From: Planctomycetota bacterium
GTDB taxonomy: Bacteria > Planctomycetota > MHYJ01 > JACPRB01
DNA: 13,803 nt
Direction of reading: 5' to 3'
Assembly (NCBI GenBank): GCA_023261405.1
Contig: JAHFOZ010000087.1
Location: 1-13,803 of the forward strand
The position numbers were made by a program, and so were the translations under genes. The notes beneath the pieces were generated by a model. The model was given only the letters and a program-made list of their open reading frames with translations. It was not told the DNA's origin and did not search any database. Shown here piece after piece: positions 1 to 5,496 of this stretch (its first letter is position 1; each line of letters opens with the position of its first letter).

Positions 1-21
1 CCCGAGGAAAAGAAGGGCTAG
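1..21 (+). CDS. possible C-terminal tail of an upstream plus-strand gene (partial)
   Basis: The first 21 bases read P-E-E-K-K-G-stop in frame 1, with TAG at 19-21. A charged Lys/Glu-rich tail of this kind is a common protein C-terminus, and the frame ends exactly where the minus-strand PAP2 gene ends, which would make a convergent pair with overlapping stop codons. Only six codons are visible, so this rests on context alone and the product cannot be named. Confidence 0.3.
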   Translation, partial: PEEKKG

Positions 22-884
22 GTGTTGACGAAATCGCGCCGCGATTTCGTCAACAGGCCCCCGAGGTAGAGCACGGCCGGCGCCAGGGCCGCCGCCGCCA
101 GCACGTCCGCCACGTAGTGGTAACGCAGGGCCATGGTCGCCCAGACGCATCCCAGCGAGGGGATGACCGTCCACCAGAACACCTTCCGATGGTGCCGCCA
201 CGCCAGGACCGGGACCAGCAAACACACGAGCGCGTGGCCGCTCGGGAAGGCATCGGCCATCCGCCACTCCGCCGCCAGGTAGGCCTGGTGCAGCGGGCCG
301 CCGAGCACCCAGCCATCGAGCGCCCCCGGCCGCGGATCGAGGAAGACGTGAGGCCCCACCGCCGGGACCGCGAGGTACCCCGCATAGCTCGCGTAAAGGC
401 AGAGGGCGAAGACCGTGGCGACTTCATGGACCCGCTCCCATTCGCCGCGGGCATAGAGCACGCCGCCCAGGATCGGGACGGAGGCGAAGTAGAACCAGTA
501 GCAAAGGTGGAGGAAGTCCGCCCAGGCGGGCGGGAGCGTGGAGAGGAAGAAGGCGTCGACGTCGCCGAAGCAGCGGCGGTCGAACGCGGCGAGCGCGCGG
601 TCGTACGTCGCGTCGTCGAAGGGATGGACCTGCGGGATGAGCCAGTGGAGCTCCCGGTAGCAGGCGGGGACCGCGAGCGCCAGGTACCAGGTCCGCAGGA
701 AGCGCCAGAAGCGCCCGCCGTGGCGCGCGTACGCCCAGGCGAGGAGCAGGACCGCCGCCGCACCCGCGGCGTGGTAGGCGAGGTAGATCCAGCCGCGCGA
801 CGGCCGCGCCGCGAGGACCACGAAGCTGACGAGGCCCAGGTACCCGAGCGTGGCGAGATCGAATCCGCTGAGCCGCCGGCTCAT
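18..884 (-). CDS. PAP2-superfamily integral membrane phosphatase/phosphotransferase (PAP2_3-like)
   Basis: This is a 288-residue polytopic membrane protein. Its PAP2 acid-phosphatase motifs are F-P-S-G-H-A-L (catalytic His about residue 217) and R-Y-H-Y-V-A-D (His256, Asp260). The spacing of the last motif (R-x-H rather than SR-x5-H), and a G-P-H-V-F-L-D-P segment in place of the usual KX6RP motif, resemble the inositol phosphorylceramide synthase/AUR1-like branch (PAP2_3) more than classical phosphatidate phosphatases. About six hydrophobic segments are visible, starting with residues 10-25. The family hydrolyses or transfers phosphate head groups of lipids at the membrane. The substrate here is unknown. 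The start ATG (882-884) overlaps the stop of rsmE by 4 nt, so the two are translationally coupled. The last nine or so codons lie inside a perfect palindrome, so the C-terminus T-K-S-R-R-D-F-V-N-T may be a late addition. Confidence 0.85.
   Translation of the reverse strand: MSRRLSGFDLATLGYLGLVSFVVLAARPSRGWIYLAYHAAGAAAVLLLAWAYARHGGRFWRFLRTWYLALAVPACYRELHWLIPQVHPFDDATYDRALAAFDRRCFGDVDAFFLSTLPPAWADFLHLCYWFYFASVPILGGVLYARGEWERVHEVATVFALCLYASYAGYLAVPAVGPHVFLDPRPGALDGWVLGGPLHQAYLAAEWRMADAFPSGHALVCLLVPVLAWRHHRKVFWWTVIPSLGCVWATMALRYHYVADVLAAAALAPAVLYLGGLLTKSRRDFVNT
24..54. repeat. perfect 15-bp-arm palindrome at a probable convergent gene junction
   Basis: The left arm (24-38, GTTGACGAAATCGCG) and right arm (40-54) are exact reverse complements separated by one base (C39). 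The element encodes the last residues of the PAP2 protein (about K-S-R-R-D-F-V-N) and lies just past the stop of the putative plus-strand gene ending at 21. It could act as a bidirectional transcription stop or RNA 3'-end stabiliser, but no T-tract follows on the plus strand and only a short pyrimidine stretch (TTCTTTTCC) follows on the minus strand. It could instead be a dispersed palindromic repeat inserted at a gene end. Confidence 0.8.
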
Positions 885-1510
885 CCGAGCATCCGGGCCG
901 CCGCGACCACGGCCGCCGTCTCGATGCGCAGGATCGTGGTCCCGAGCGAGACCTGGCGCGGGAAGCGCGCCTCCTCCTCCGGGGTCAGGCCGCCTTCGGG
1001 ACCCACGACCACGATTCCCGCGCCCTGCGGGAGCGGCCCGACGGCCCCGGGCGAGGCGAGGAGCGCGTCGGCCGGGAGATCCTTCGCCGGGCGCTCCGGC
1101 GAGATACGCATCAGGGCGGCGCCCGACTGCTTCGAGGCGGCGAGGGCGATCTTCTCGAGGCGGCGCCGCTTCCCCTCCCCGAGCTCCGCCACGCCCCGCG
1201 CGAAGCGGACGGGTACGAACTCCGCCACGCCCAGCTCCGCGAGCTTCTCGACCATCCAGTCCAGCCGCGCGCCTTTCGGGACGGCCGCGGCAACCGTTAC
1301 CGCCGGGAGCGCGGGCCGCTCGATCCGTTCCAGGAGCCTCACCCTCACGCGCCCGTCCACCGACTCGATCTCCCCGATCCACATCTCGACAGGATCGAAG
1401 ACGGTCACCCGGTCGCCGACCCCCAGCCGGAGGGCCCGGACGGCGTGGCGCGACTCCTCGGGCGAGAGCACCGCCGGGTGAGTGATCTTCTCGACGAAGA
1501 AGCGCGGCAT
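881..1510 (-). CDS. rsmE: 16S rRNA (uracil(1498)-N(3))-methyltransferase RsmE
   Basis: This 209-residue protein matches the RsmE family over its full length. The N-terminal PUA-like domain begins M-P-R-F-F-V and contains S-P-E-E-S-R-H-A-V-R-A-L-R, the typical 'HL..VLRl' region. The C-terminal SPOUT knot domain carries V-V-V-G-P-E-G-G-L-T (residues 167-176) and L-G-T-T-I-L-R-I-E-T-A (189-199), which form the AdoMet-binding knot. The enzyme methylates N3 of U1498 in 16S rRNA of the 30S subunit. The start at 1508-1510 was chosen because the family begins near this residue and the 37 extra codons upstream run through a low-complexity inverted repeat. No Shine-Dalgarno is seen (ATCCCCCGCC precedes ATG), and a TAAAAT box ends 8 nt before the start, suggesting a leaderless message. 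It is the first gene of a two-gene unit with the PAP2 gene. Confidence 0.95.
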   Translation of the reverse strand: MPRFFVEKITHPAVLSPEESRHAVRALRLGVGDRVTVFDPVEMWIGEIESVDGRVRVRLLERIERPALPAVTVAAAVPKGARLDWMVEKLAELGVAEFVPVRFARGVAELGEGKRRRLEKIALAASKQSGAALMRISPERPAKDLPADALLASPGAVGPLPQGAGIVVVGPEGGLTPEEEARFPRQVSLGTTILRIETAAVVAAARMLG

Positions 1511-1518
1511 GGCGGGGG

Positions 1519-1526
1519 ATTTTATC
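1519..1526 (-). promoter_or_regulatory. putative -10 box for rsmE
   Basis: On the minus strand the sequence reads TGATAAAATCCCCC and then reaches the rsmE ATG, giving a TAAAAT hexamer at 1524-1519 with 8 nt to the start codon. No convincing -35 is present 17 nt upstream, since that position falls within the CAAT-repeat arm (TGCAAT). If real, transcription would begin at or next to the A of ATG. This is inference from sequence only. Confidence 0.4.
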
Positions 1527-1637
1527 ATTGCGCCATTGCCGATTGCACCATTGATGCGTGCCCCCTGCCTCCCCCCCCCCGGGGGGGGGGTGGGGGACCT
1601 ATCAATGGTGCAATGATGCAATCGTCAATGACTCAAT
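1527..1637. repeat. CAAT octamer inverted-repeat element with C10G10 core
   Basis: ATTG occurs at 1527, 1535, 1542 and 1550 on the left, and CAAT at 1603, 1611, 1619, 1626 and 1634 on the right, so spacing is 7 or 8 nt throughout. The innermost 14 bp (1542-1555 and 1601-1614, ATCAATGGTGCAAT on the right) are perfect inverted copies. Between them lie C-rich 1561-1580 and G-rich 1581-1596 tracts, including C10 directly followed by G10 (1571-1590). The whole could form a cruciform or a long RNA hairpin between the divergent rsmE and moxR genes. The element type is not known to me. The homopolymer lengths may be miscounted. Confidence 0.8.
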
Positions 1638-1642
1638 TCCCT

Positions 1643-1671
1643 TTGCCCCCGTCCGCGGGAGGGGTCATACT
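1643..1671 (+). promoter_or_regulatory. putative sigma70-like promoter for the moxR cluster, possibly leaderless
   Basis: TTGCCC (1643-1648) and CATACT (1666-1671) are separated by 17 nt, close to the TTGACA-N17-TATAAT consensus. The -10 box ends 7 nt before the ATG at 1679, so the predicted transcription start coincides with the start codon. A GGGAGGGG stretch at 1657-1664 is 14 nt from the ATG, too far for a good Shine-Dalgarno and inside the promoter spacer. Confidence 0.45.
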
Positions 1672-1678
1672 TCTGGGG

Positions 1679-2623
1679 ATGCCCAAAGCCCTTGGGGCGG
1701 AGATCGTCGAGAGCGTCGAGCGCGCCATCCTCGGAAAGCGGCGTGCCGTCGAGACCGTCGTGGCCGCCCTCCTTGCCCGCGGGCACGTGCTGCTCGAGGA
1801 CGTCCCGGGCGTCGGGAAGACCGTGCTCGCCAAGGCGCTCGCGCGGTCGATCGGCGCCGAGTTCCGCCGCGTGCAGTGCACCCCCGACCTGCTCCCCTCG
1901 GACATCACCGGCACCGCCGTCTTCAACATGAAGGAGCAGACCTTCGAGTTCCGGAAGGGTCCCGTCTTCACCCAGGTGCTCCTGGCCGACGAGGTGAACC
2001 GCGCCACTCCGCGCACCCAGTCGGCCCTGCTCGAGGCGATGGAGGAGCGGCAGGTGACGGTCGACGGCGCCACGCGCCCCCTGCCCGACCCCTTCTTCAT
2101 GATCGCCACGCAGAATCCCATCGAGCTGGCCGGGACCTTCCCGCTCCCGGAGGCGCAGCTCGACCGCTTCCTCGTCCGCGTCTCGCTCGGCTACCCGGAG
2201 GACGCCGTCGAGGTGGAGATCCTCTCCGCCCAGAAGGAGCGGCACCCGCTCGAGGACATCACCCCCGTGGTCGACGCCGCGAGGCTCCTCGAGCTCCAGC
2301 GCGAGGTCGCGCGCGTCTACGTCCACCGCTCGCTGCTCCGCTACATCCAGCAGATCCTCGCGCGCACGCGGCGCGACGAGCACGCCCTCTACGGGGCCAG
2401 CCCGCGCGGCGGGCTCTCCCTCACGCGCGCCGCCCAGGCCCTGGCCGCCCTGCAGGGGGCGCCCTTCGTGACGCCCGACCACGTCAAGCAGCTCGCCCCC
2501 GCCGTGCTCGCCCACCGCGTGGTGCTCAAGCCTCGCTCCCGCGTCCAGGGCGTGGACGGCGGGAAGGTGGTCGACGAGGCGCTGCACGACGTCGAGGTCC
2601 CCGTGGACTTCGAGCCGGTGTAG
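1679..2623 (+). CDS. MoxR-family AAA+ ATPase
   Basis: This is a 314-residue cytosolic AAA+ ATPase of usual MoxR length. Visible motifs are Walker A D-V-P-G-V-G-K-T (41-48), Walker B L-L-A-D-E (101-105) followed by V-N-R-A, sensor 1 in I-A-T-Q-N-P (Asn146), the L-D-R-F segment (161-164), and sensor 2 in G-A-S-P-R (Arg243) with the C-terminal lid domain. MoxR proteins are thought to be chaperone-like ATPases that assemble or activate partner proteins, usually encoded next to DUF58, VWA or transglutaminase membrane proteins, which is the arrangement here. The start at 1679 (M-P-K-A-L-G-A-E) was chosen because the family begins just before the helix preceding the conserved I-L-G-K-R. Longer in-frame extensions would run through the intergenic repeat. 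The next gene starts one base after the stop (TAG-C-GTG). Confidence 0.93.
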   Translation: MPKALGAEIVESVERAILGKRRAVETVVAALLARGHVLLEDVPGVGKTVLAKALARSIGAEFRRVQCTPDLLPSDITGTAVFNMKEQTFEFRKGPVFTQVLLADEVNRATPRTQSALLEAMEERQVTVDGATRPLPDPFFMIATQNPIELAGTFPLPEAQLDRFLVRVSLGYPEDAVEVEILSAQKERHPLEDITPVVDAARLLELQREVARVYVHRSLLRYIQQILARTRRDEHALYGASPRGGLSLTRAAQALAALQGAPFVTPDHVKQLAPAVLAHRVVLKPRSRVQGVDGGKVVDEALHDVEVPVDFEPV

Positions 2624-2624
2624 C

Positions 2625-3890
2625 GTGGAGCCGGCGCGGTCGACCCTCTACCGCTCCTTCCTCCTCACGGCCACGACGGCCCTCTTCTTCCTCGGCATCG
2701 GGTTCCGCATGGTCTCCTTCCTGATCGTGGCCGCCGTCTGGACGCTCATCCTGGCGCTGGCGTGGACGCTGGCGCGCCGGGGCCTCGCGGGCGTGAAGGC
2801 GCGCCGGGTGCTGTACCCCAGCGCGTTCGAGGGGGACGAGGTCTCGGTGGACCTCCTGCTCGAGAGCGACCGGCCGGTCGGGATGATCGAGGTGGCGGAC
2901 AAGTTCGGGCCCTCCATCGCCGACGAGCACCGCATGCTGGAGCCCTGCCCCCTTGAACCCGACGCCGTCCGACGGCTCTCCTACCTGAGCTGGTGTTCCC
3001 GGAACTGGGGGCTTCACACGGTGGGCCCGCTCCGGCTGACCACGGCCGACCCGTGGGGGCTCTGGCGGTCCGAGCGGCTGCTGCCGCTGGTGGAGGAGTT
3101 CGCCCTCTTCCCGCGCGTCTACGACGTCTCGGGCCTCTGGAACCTGGGGTCGCGACCGACCCTGGCGCCCCACGAGGCGGCGATGGGCCGCGCGGGGAGC
3201 AGCCGGCTCTACCTCGGGGTGCGGGACTACCGGGCGGGGGACGATCCGCGGCACATCCACTGGCCCGCCAGCGCCCGCCGCGGCGTGCTCGTCGTGAAGG
3301 AGTACGAGGTGGATCTGGCGCCCTACTTCACGGTCTTCATCGACCTCGACAAGCAGTACCGCGGGGGGACGGGCCGGAAATCGGTGCTCGAATACGTGGT
3401 CCGGACGGCGGCGTCGATCGTGTGGTCGGCGGCGCGCGAGGGGAACTTCGTGCAGTTGATCGGCGAGGGGCGCAAGCCGGTGTTCGTGCCGCCGGGGCGC
3501 GGGCAGGACCACCTGACGTTCGCGCTGTATGAGCTGGTCCGCGCGGTGCAGGACGGCGAGGCGCCGCTGCACGACGTGATCCTGCACCACCTGCCGGCGG
3601 TGCCGGAGCGGTCGACCGTGACGCTGGTGTCGGGGACCGCGTATGTGGATCTGGCGGCGATCGACGAACTGCTCGAGGTCTTCCGCGGGCGGGGGGTGCG
3701 GCTGGCGGTGGTGCTGGTGAACAACTTCAGCTTCCCGGCGATCCACGGGTGGCCGCCGCCGCGGGCGGAGGTCCAGGAGCGGTGTCGCGAGGTGTCGTTC
3801 TTCCTGCAGTCCCGGGGGGTGCCGGTGCGGATCCTGGAGGAGACGATGGACCTGGAGGCCGTGTTGCTCCAGGCGGATTTTTCGACGTGA
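2625..3890 (+). CDS. DUF58 domain-containing protein
   Basis: This is a 421-residue protein with two hydrophobic segments near the N-terminus (about residues 10-50), then a beta-rich region, then the DUF58 signature Y-L-G-V-R-D-Y-R-A-G-D-D-P-R-H-I-H-W-P-A-S-A-R (about 200-222). A VWA-like C-terminal half follows (V-F-I-D-L-D, then V-T-L-V-S-G). DUF58 proteins are membrane-anchored partners of MoxR ATPases; their biochemical role is not settled. The GTG start is inferred from the TAG-C-GTG junction with moxR, which suggests reinitiation or coupling because no Shine-Dalgarno is present. The next in-frame ATG (2709) would delete the first membrane segment. The TGA stop overlaps the GTG start of the next gene by 4 nt (GTGA, 3887-3890). 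Confidence 0.9.
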   Translation: MEPARSTLYRSFLLTATTALFFLGIGFRMVSFLIVAAVWTLILALAWTLARRGLAGVKARRVLYPSAFEGDEVSVDLLLESDRPVGMIEVADKFGPSIADEHRMLEPCPLEPDAVRRLSYLSWCSRNWGLHTVGPLRLTTADPWGLWRSERLLPLVEEFALFPRVYDVSGLWNLGSRPTLAPHEAAMGRAGSSRLYLGVRDYRAGDDPRHIHWPASARRGVLVVKEYEVDLAPYFTVFIDLDKQYRGGTGRKSVLEYVVRTAASIVWSAAREGNFVQLIGEGRKPVFVPPGRGQDHLTFALYELVRAVQDGEAPLHDVILHHLPAVPERSTVTLVSGTAYVDLAAIDELLEVFRGRGVRLAVVLVNNFSFPAIHGWPPPRAEVQERCREVSFFLQSRGVPVRILEETMDLEAVLLQADFST

Positions 3891-4651
3891 AGCAGGTCCC
3901 GGTTTCCTTCCTGAGGGCGCGCCTGGGGGGGATCTACCTTCTCTCGTTGGTGGCGGTGGAGGGGGTGAAGCTGGCGCTCGAGCCCAGAATTCTTCGGGGA
4001 TATTTCGGGCTCGCCTGGCCGCCCGTGGCGCTCCTGGTGGGGACCTTGGGGGGGATGGCGTTCTTCGAGCGCCTGAGCGGGTTCGCGGAGCGGGGGGGCC
4101 GAATCATCCGGCTTCTGGGGTGGGTGGGGTACGGGGGTCTGCTGGCGATGACCCTGCTCGGCATGATGATGGGGCTCGTGGATGCGGTGGTGACCGGTCT
4201 TTCGATCATGGCCCTGCTCCAGTTCTTCTTTCTGCTCCTGTTCGGGTTGGGGCGGGGCTACCTGGGGGCGATCCTGAATGCCTTCTGCCTGTCGTGCGGG
4301 GCCGCGTTGCGGGGAGGCGTGGAGGGGTCCCTGGCGCTGGCTTCCTTCACGGGACTCCTGGTCTACTTCCTGGGGGTGGATCAGCCGGCGCGGATGCTGA
4401 CGGAGTACCCCGTGGAGGAGATGCCGGAGGAGGGGGGCGCGCTGCGGCGGGCGGCGCTGGGGGGGGTGGGAGTGGCGGCGCTGCTCCTGGGGATCTTCTA
4501 CCTTGTCCCGCCCCAGGCGTACGAGCCCTTCCGGAGGATCGACCTCTCCGATCCGAAGCTGCGGCCGCAGATCTGGGAGATCTACCGGGACCTGGGGATC
4601 GTGGCGGTGTTGGCGGGGCTGGGGTTCTGGGGGCTGCTGCGGATCGCGGGC

Positions 4652-4656
4652 GGGGG
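4652..4656 (+). other. frameshift site (G5 run)
   Basis: Frame 2 carries the membrane segments up to ...ATC-GCG-GGC. Frame 3 carries G-D-A-K-A-S-G-E-M-I and the DUF4129 domain. The two meet only through the GGGGG run; one G fewer gives ATC-GCG-GGC-GGG-GAC-GCG-AAG. The surrounding 4430-4770 is full of long G runs, where homopolymer errors are likely. Confidence 0.7.
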
Positions 4657-4676
4657 ACGCGAAGGCCAGCGGGGAG

Positions 4677-5021
4677 ATGATCGAGCGGGTGGCGGCGCGG
4701 CGTCGCATGGAGAAGAAGGCGGCGCCGGCGGGGGGCGGGGCGGGGCCGGAGGTGGCCACGGGGGGGGTGCGGGTGCGGATCGTGAAGCTCTACGTCCGCA
4801 CGCTGGAGCAGCTGGCGAGGCTGGGGGTGCGACGCCGGCCGGACCAGACGCCGCTGGAAGTGTCGGCCCGGATGGCCCCGGAGGAGGCGGCCCGGGAGCT
4901 GACCGGGGTCTTCATGCAGGCCCGCTACGGTCCAGGGGAGCCTTCCGAGGCCGATTTCGACCGCGCCTCCAGGTCCGGCGCCGCGGTGGTGGACCACTTC
5001 CGGGCGGGCGGAGGCGGATAG
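4677..5021 (+). CDS. DUF4129-like domain fragment (alternative separate ORF)
   Basis: If the frameshift at 4652-4656 is real and not bypassed, the DUF4129-like part could be made separately from the ATG at 4677, giving 114 residues. It has a basic amphipathic start (M-I-E-R-V-A-A-R-R-R), a Gly/Ala-rich linker, and then the DUF4129 core around V-R-I-V-K-L-Y-V-R-T-L and T-P-L-E-V. GGGGAG lies directly against the ATG, too close for a normal ribosome site, while GAAGG at 4661-4665 is 11 nt away. I think it more likely that this is the C-terminal part of the gene starting at 3887. Confidence 0.35.
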   Translation: MIERVAARRRMEKKAAPAGGGAGPEVATGGVRVRIVKLYVRTLEQLARLGVRRRPDQTPLEVSARMAPEEAARELTGVFMQARYGPGEPSEADFDRASRSGAAVVDHFRAGGGG

Positions 5022-5054
5022 ATGACACGGTTCTTCAGGGTATTCCGTGGGTAG
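5022..5054 (+). pseudogene. aborted 10-codon ORF, possible remnant of the next gene in the moxR cluster
   Basis: An ATG follows directly on the TAG of the DUF4129 gene (TAG-ATG) and reads M-T-R-F-F-R-V-F-R-G before TAG at 5052-5054. The upstream GGCGGAGGCGGATAG provides purine-rich ribosome-binding potential (GGAGG overlaps 5010-5014). The tight spacing is what one expects of another gene in this cluster. The early stop suggests that only its first codons remain. It may equally be chance. Confidence 0.3.
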
Positions 5055-5138
5055 CCGGATAGAGATCCAGGCCTCCGCAGTGGAAGAAGATGGCCGTTCT
5101 GACCCCGGCTGCCCAGACCGCGCTTGCGCTCATTATTC

Positions 5139-5187
5139 TGGACACTTGGGGAGGCCCTCCCGCATTATTATCGGATCTCGATATCGG
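5139..5187 (+). promoter_or_regulatory. putative promoter and operator region of the padR-efflux operon
   Basis: A TATTAT hexamer (5166-5171) is a fair -10. TGGACA (5139-5144) lies 21 nt upstream and CTTGGG (5145-5150) 15 nt upstream, so neither has ideal -35 spacing. Between them sits a perfect inverted repeat, GGGAGG-C-CCTCCC (5149-5161), and just downstream a CGATATCG palindrome (5179-5186) with TATCGG repeated at 5169-5174 and 5182-5187. Overlap of symmetric sites with the promoter fits autoregulation by the PadR protein, but no binding site has been shown. This A+T-richer patch stands out from the flanking genes. Confidence 0.4.
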
Positions 5188-5196
5188 TTCTTGACA

Positions 5197-5496
5197 ATGG
5201 TTGACCGCGAGTTCATCCGGGGGTTCGTGAAGCTCTACGCGCTCTGGCGGGCGTCCAAGGGCGACGTCTACGGCCTGGGGATCCTGAGCGAGATGCGGGA
5301 GCTGGGTTTCGATCTCAGCCCCGGGACGCTGTACCCCGCGCTTCATAAGCTCCTCCGGGAAAGGGACGCGGTCGTCCGTCGGCGGGTCGTCGGCGGAAAG
5401 GTCCGGAAGTGCTACCGCCTGACCCCGAAGGGCCGGGAGGAACTCGAAGAGGTGAGGGAGAAACTGCGTGTCCTGGTCCGCCGCGTCTTTCACTAG
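5197..5496 (+). CDS. PadR-family transcriptional regulator
   Basis: This 99-residue winged-helix protein has the PadR hallmarks in order: Y-G-L-G-I-L (25-30), S-P-G-T-L-Y-P-A-L-H-K-L (41-52) as the recognition helix region, and R-K-C-Y-R-L-T-P-K-G (70-79) in the wing and following helix. A short C-terminal helix (80-98) is the usual dimerisation element of the small PadR type. PadR proteins are mostly repressors released by small molecules such as phenolics or drugs. It is the first gene of the efflux operon and probably controls it. The ATG at 5197 was chosen because it places the start just before the first conserved helix; upstream in-frame sequence has no homology-like character. No Shine-Dalgarno is seen, and TTGACA directly precedes the ATG. 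Its 3' end overlaps the next gene by 29 nt. Confidence 0.9.
   Translation: MVDREFIRGFVKLYALWRASKGDVYGLGILSEMRELGFDLSPGTLYPALHKLLRERDAVVRRRVVGGKVRKCYRLTPKGREELEEVREKLRVLVRRVFH

Larger units (their letters stand above)
3887..5021 (+). pseudogene. frameshifted TgpA-like membrane protein: polytopic N-terminus plus DUF4129 domain, no transglutaminase core
   Basis: The GTG at 3887 opens a frame encoding about seven hydrophobic segments (for example residues 16-31, 42-60, 76-97, 100-121). They are followed by L-V-P-P-Q, a short loop of about 25 residues and a last membrane helix (W-G-L-L-R-I-A-G). At the G5 run 4652-4656 the sense moves +1, and the new frame gives the DUF4129-like domain (V-K-L-Y-V-R-T-L-E-Q-L-A-R-L-G, then R-R-P-D-Q-T-P-L-E) up to TAG at 5019-5021. 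Removing one G joins both parts into about 377 residues. TgpA proteins usually carry several hundred residues of transglutaminase core between these parts; none is present here. The unshifted frame past 4656 is Gly/Arg-rich shadow ending at 5062. The cause may be a sequencing error in a G-rich tract, a true mutation or a programmed slip; the sequence cannot decide. Confidence 0.75.

Noticed and set aside
117..1481. Plus-strand 454-codon open frame opposite rsmE and the PAP2 gene
   Set aside because: The minus strand carries recognisable RsmE and PAP2 motifs; the plus frame is Arg/Glu/Pro-rich without motifs.
1511..1621. Extended 246-residue RsmE start
   Set aside because: The extra 37 residues are the translated intergenic repeat; the family starts at M-P-R-F-F.
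4657..5062. Continuation of the unshifted frame of the membrane protein to 5062
   Set aside because: It is Gly/Ala/Arg-rich shadow sequence, while the +1 frame encodes a DUF4129-like domain over the same bases.
5191..5196. TTGACA directly before the padR ATG as a -35 box
   Set aside because: No TATAAT-like hexamer lies 16-18 nt downstream, and transcription would start inside the gene.
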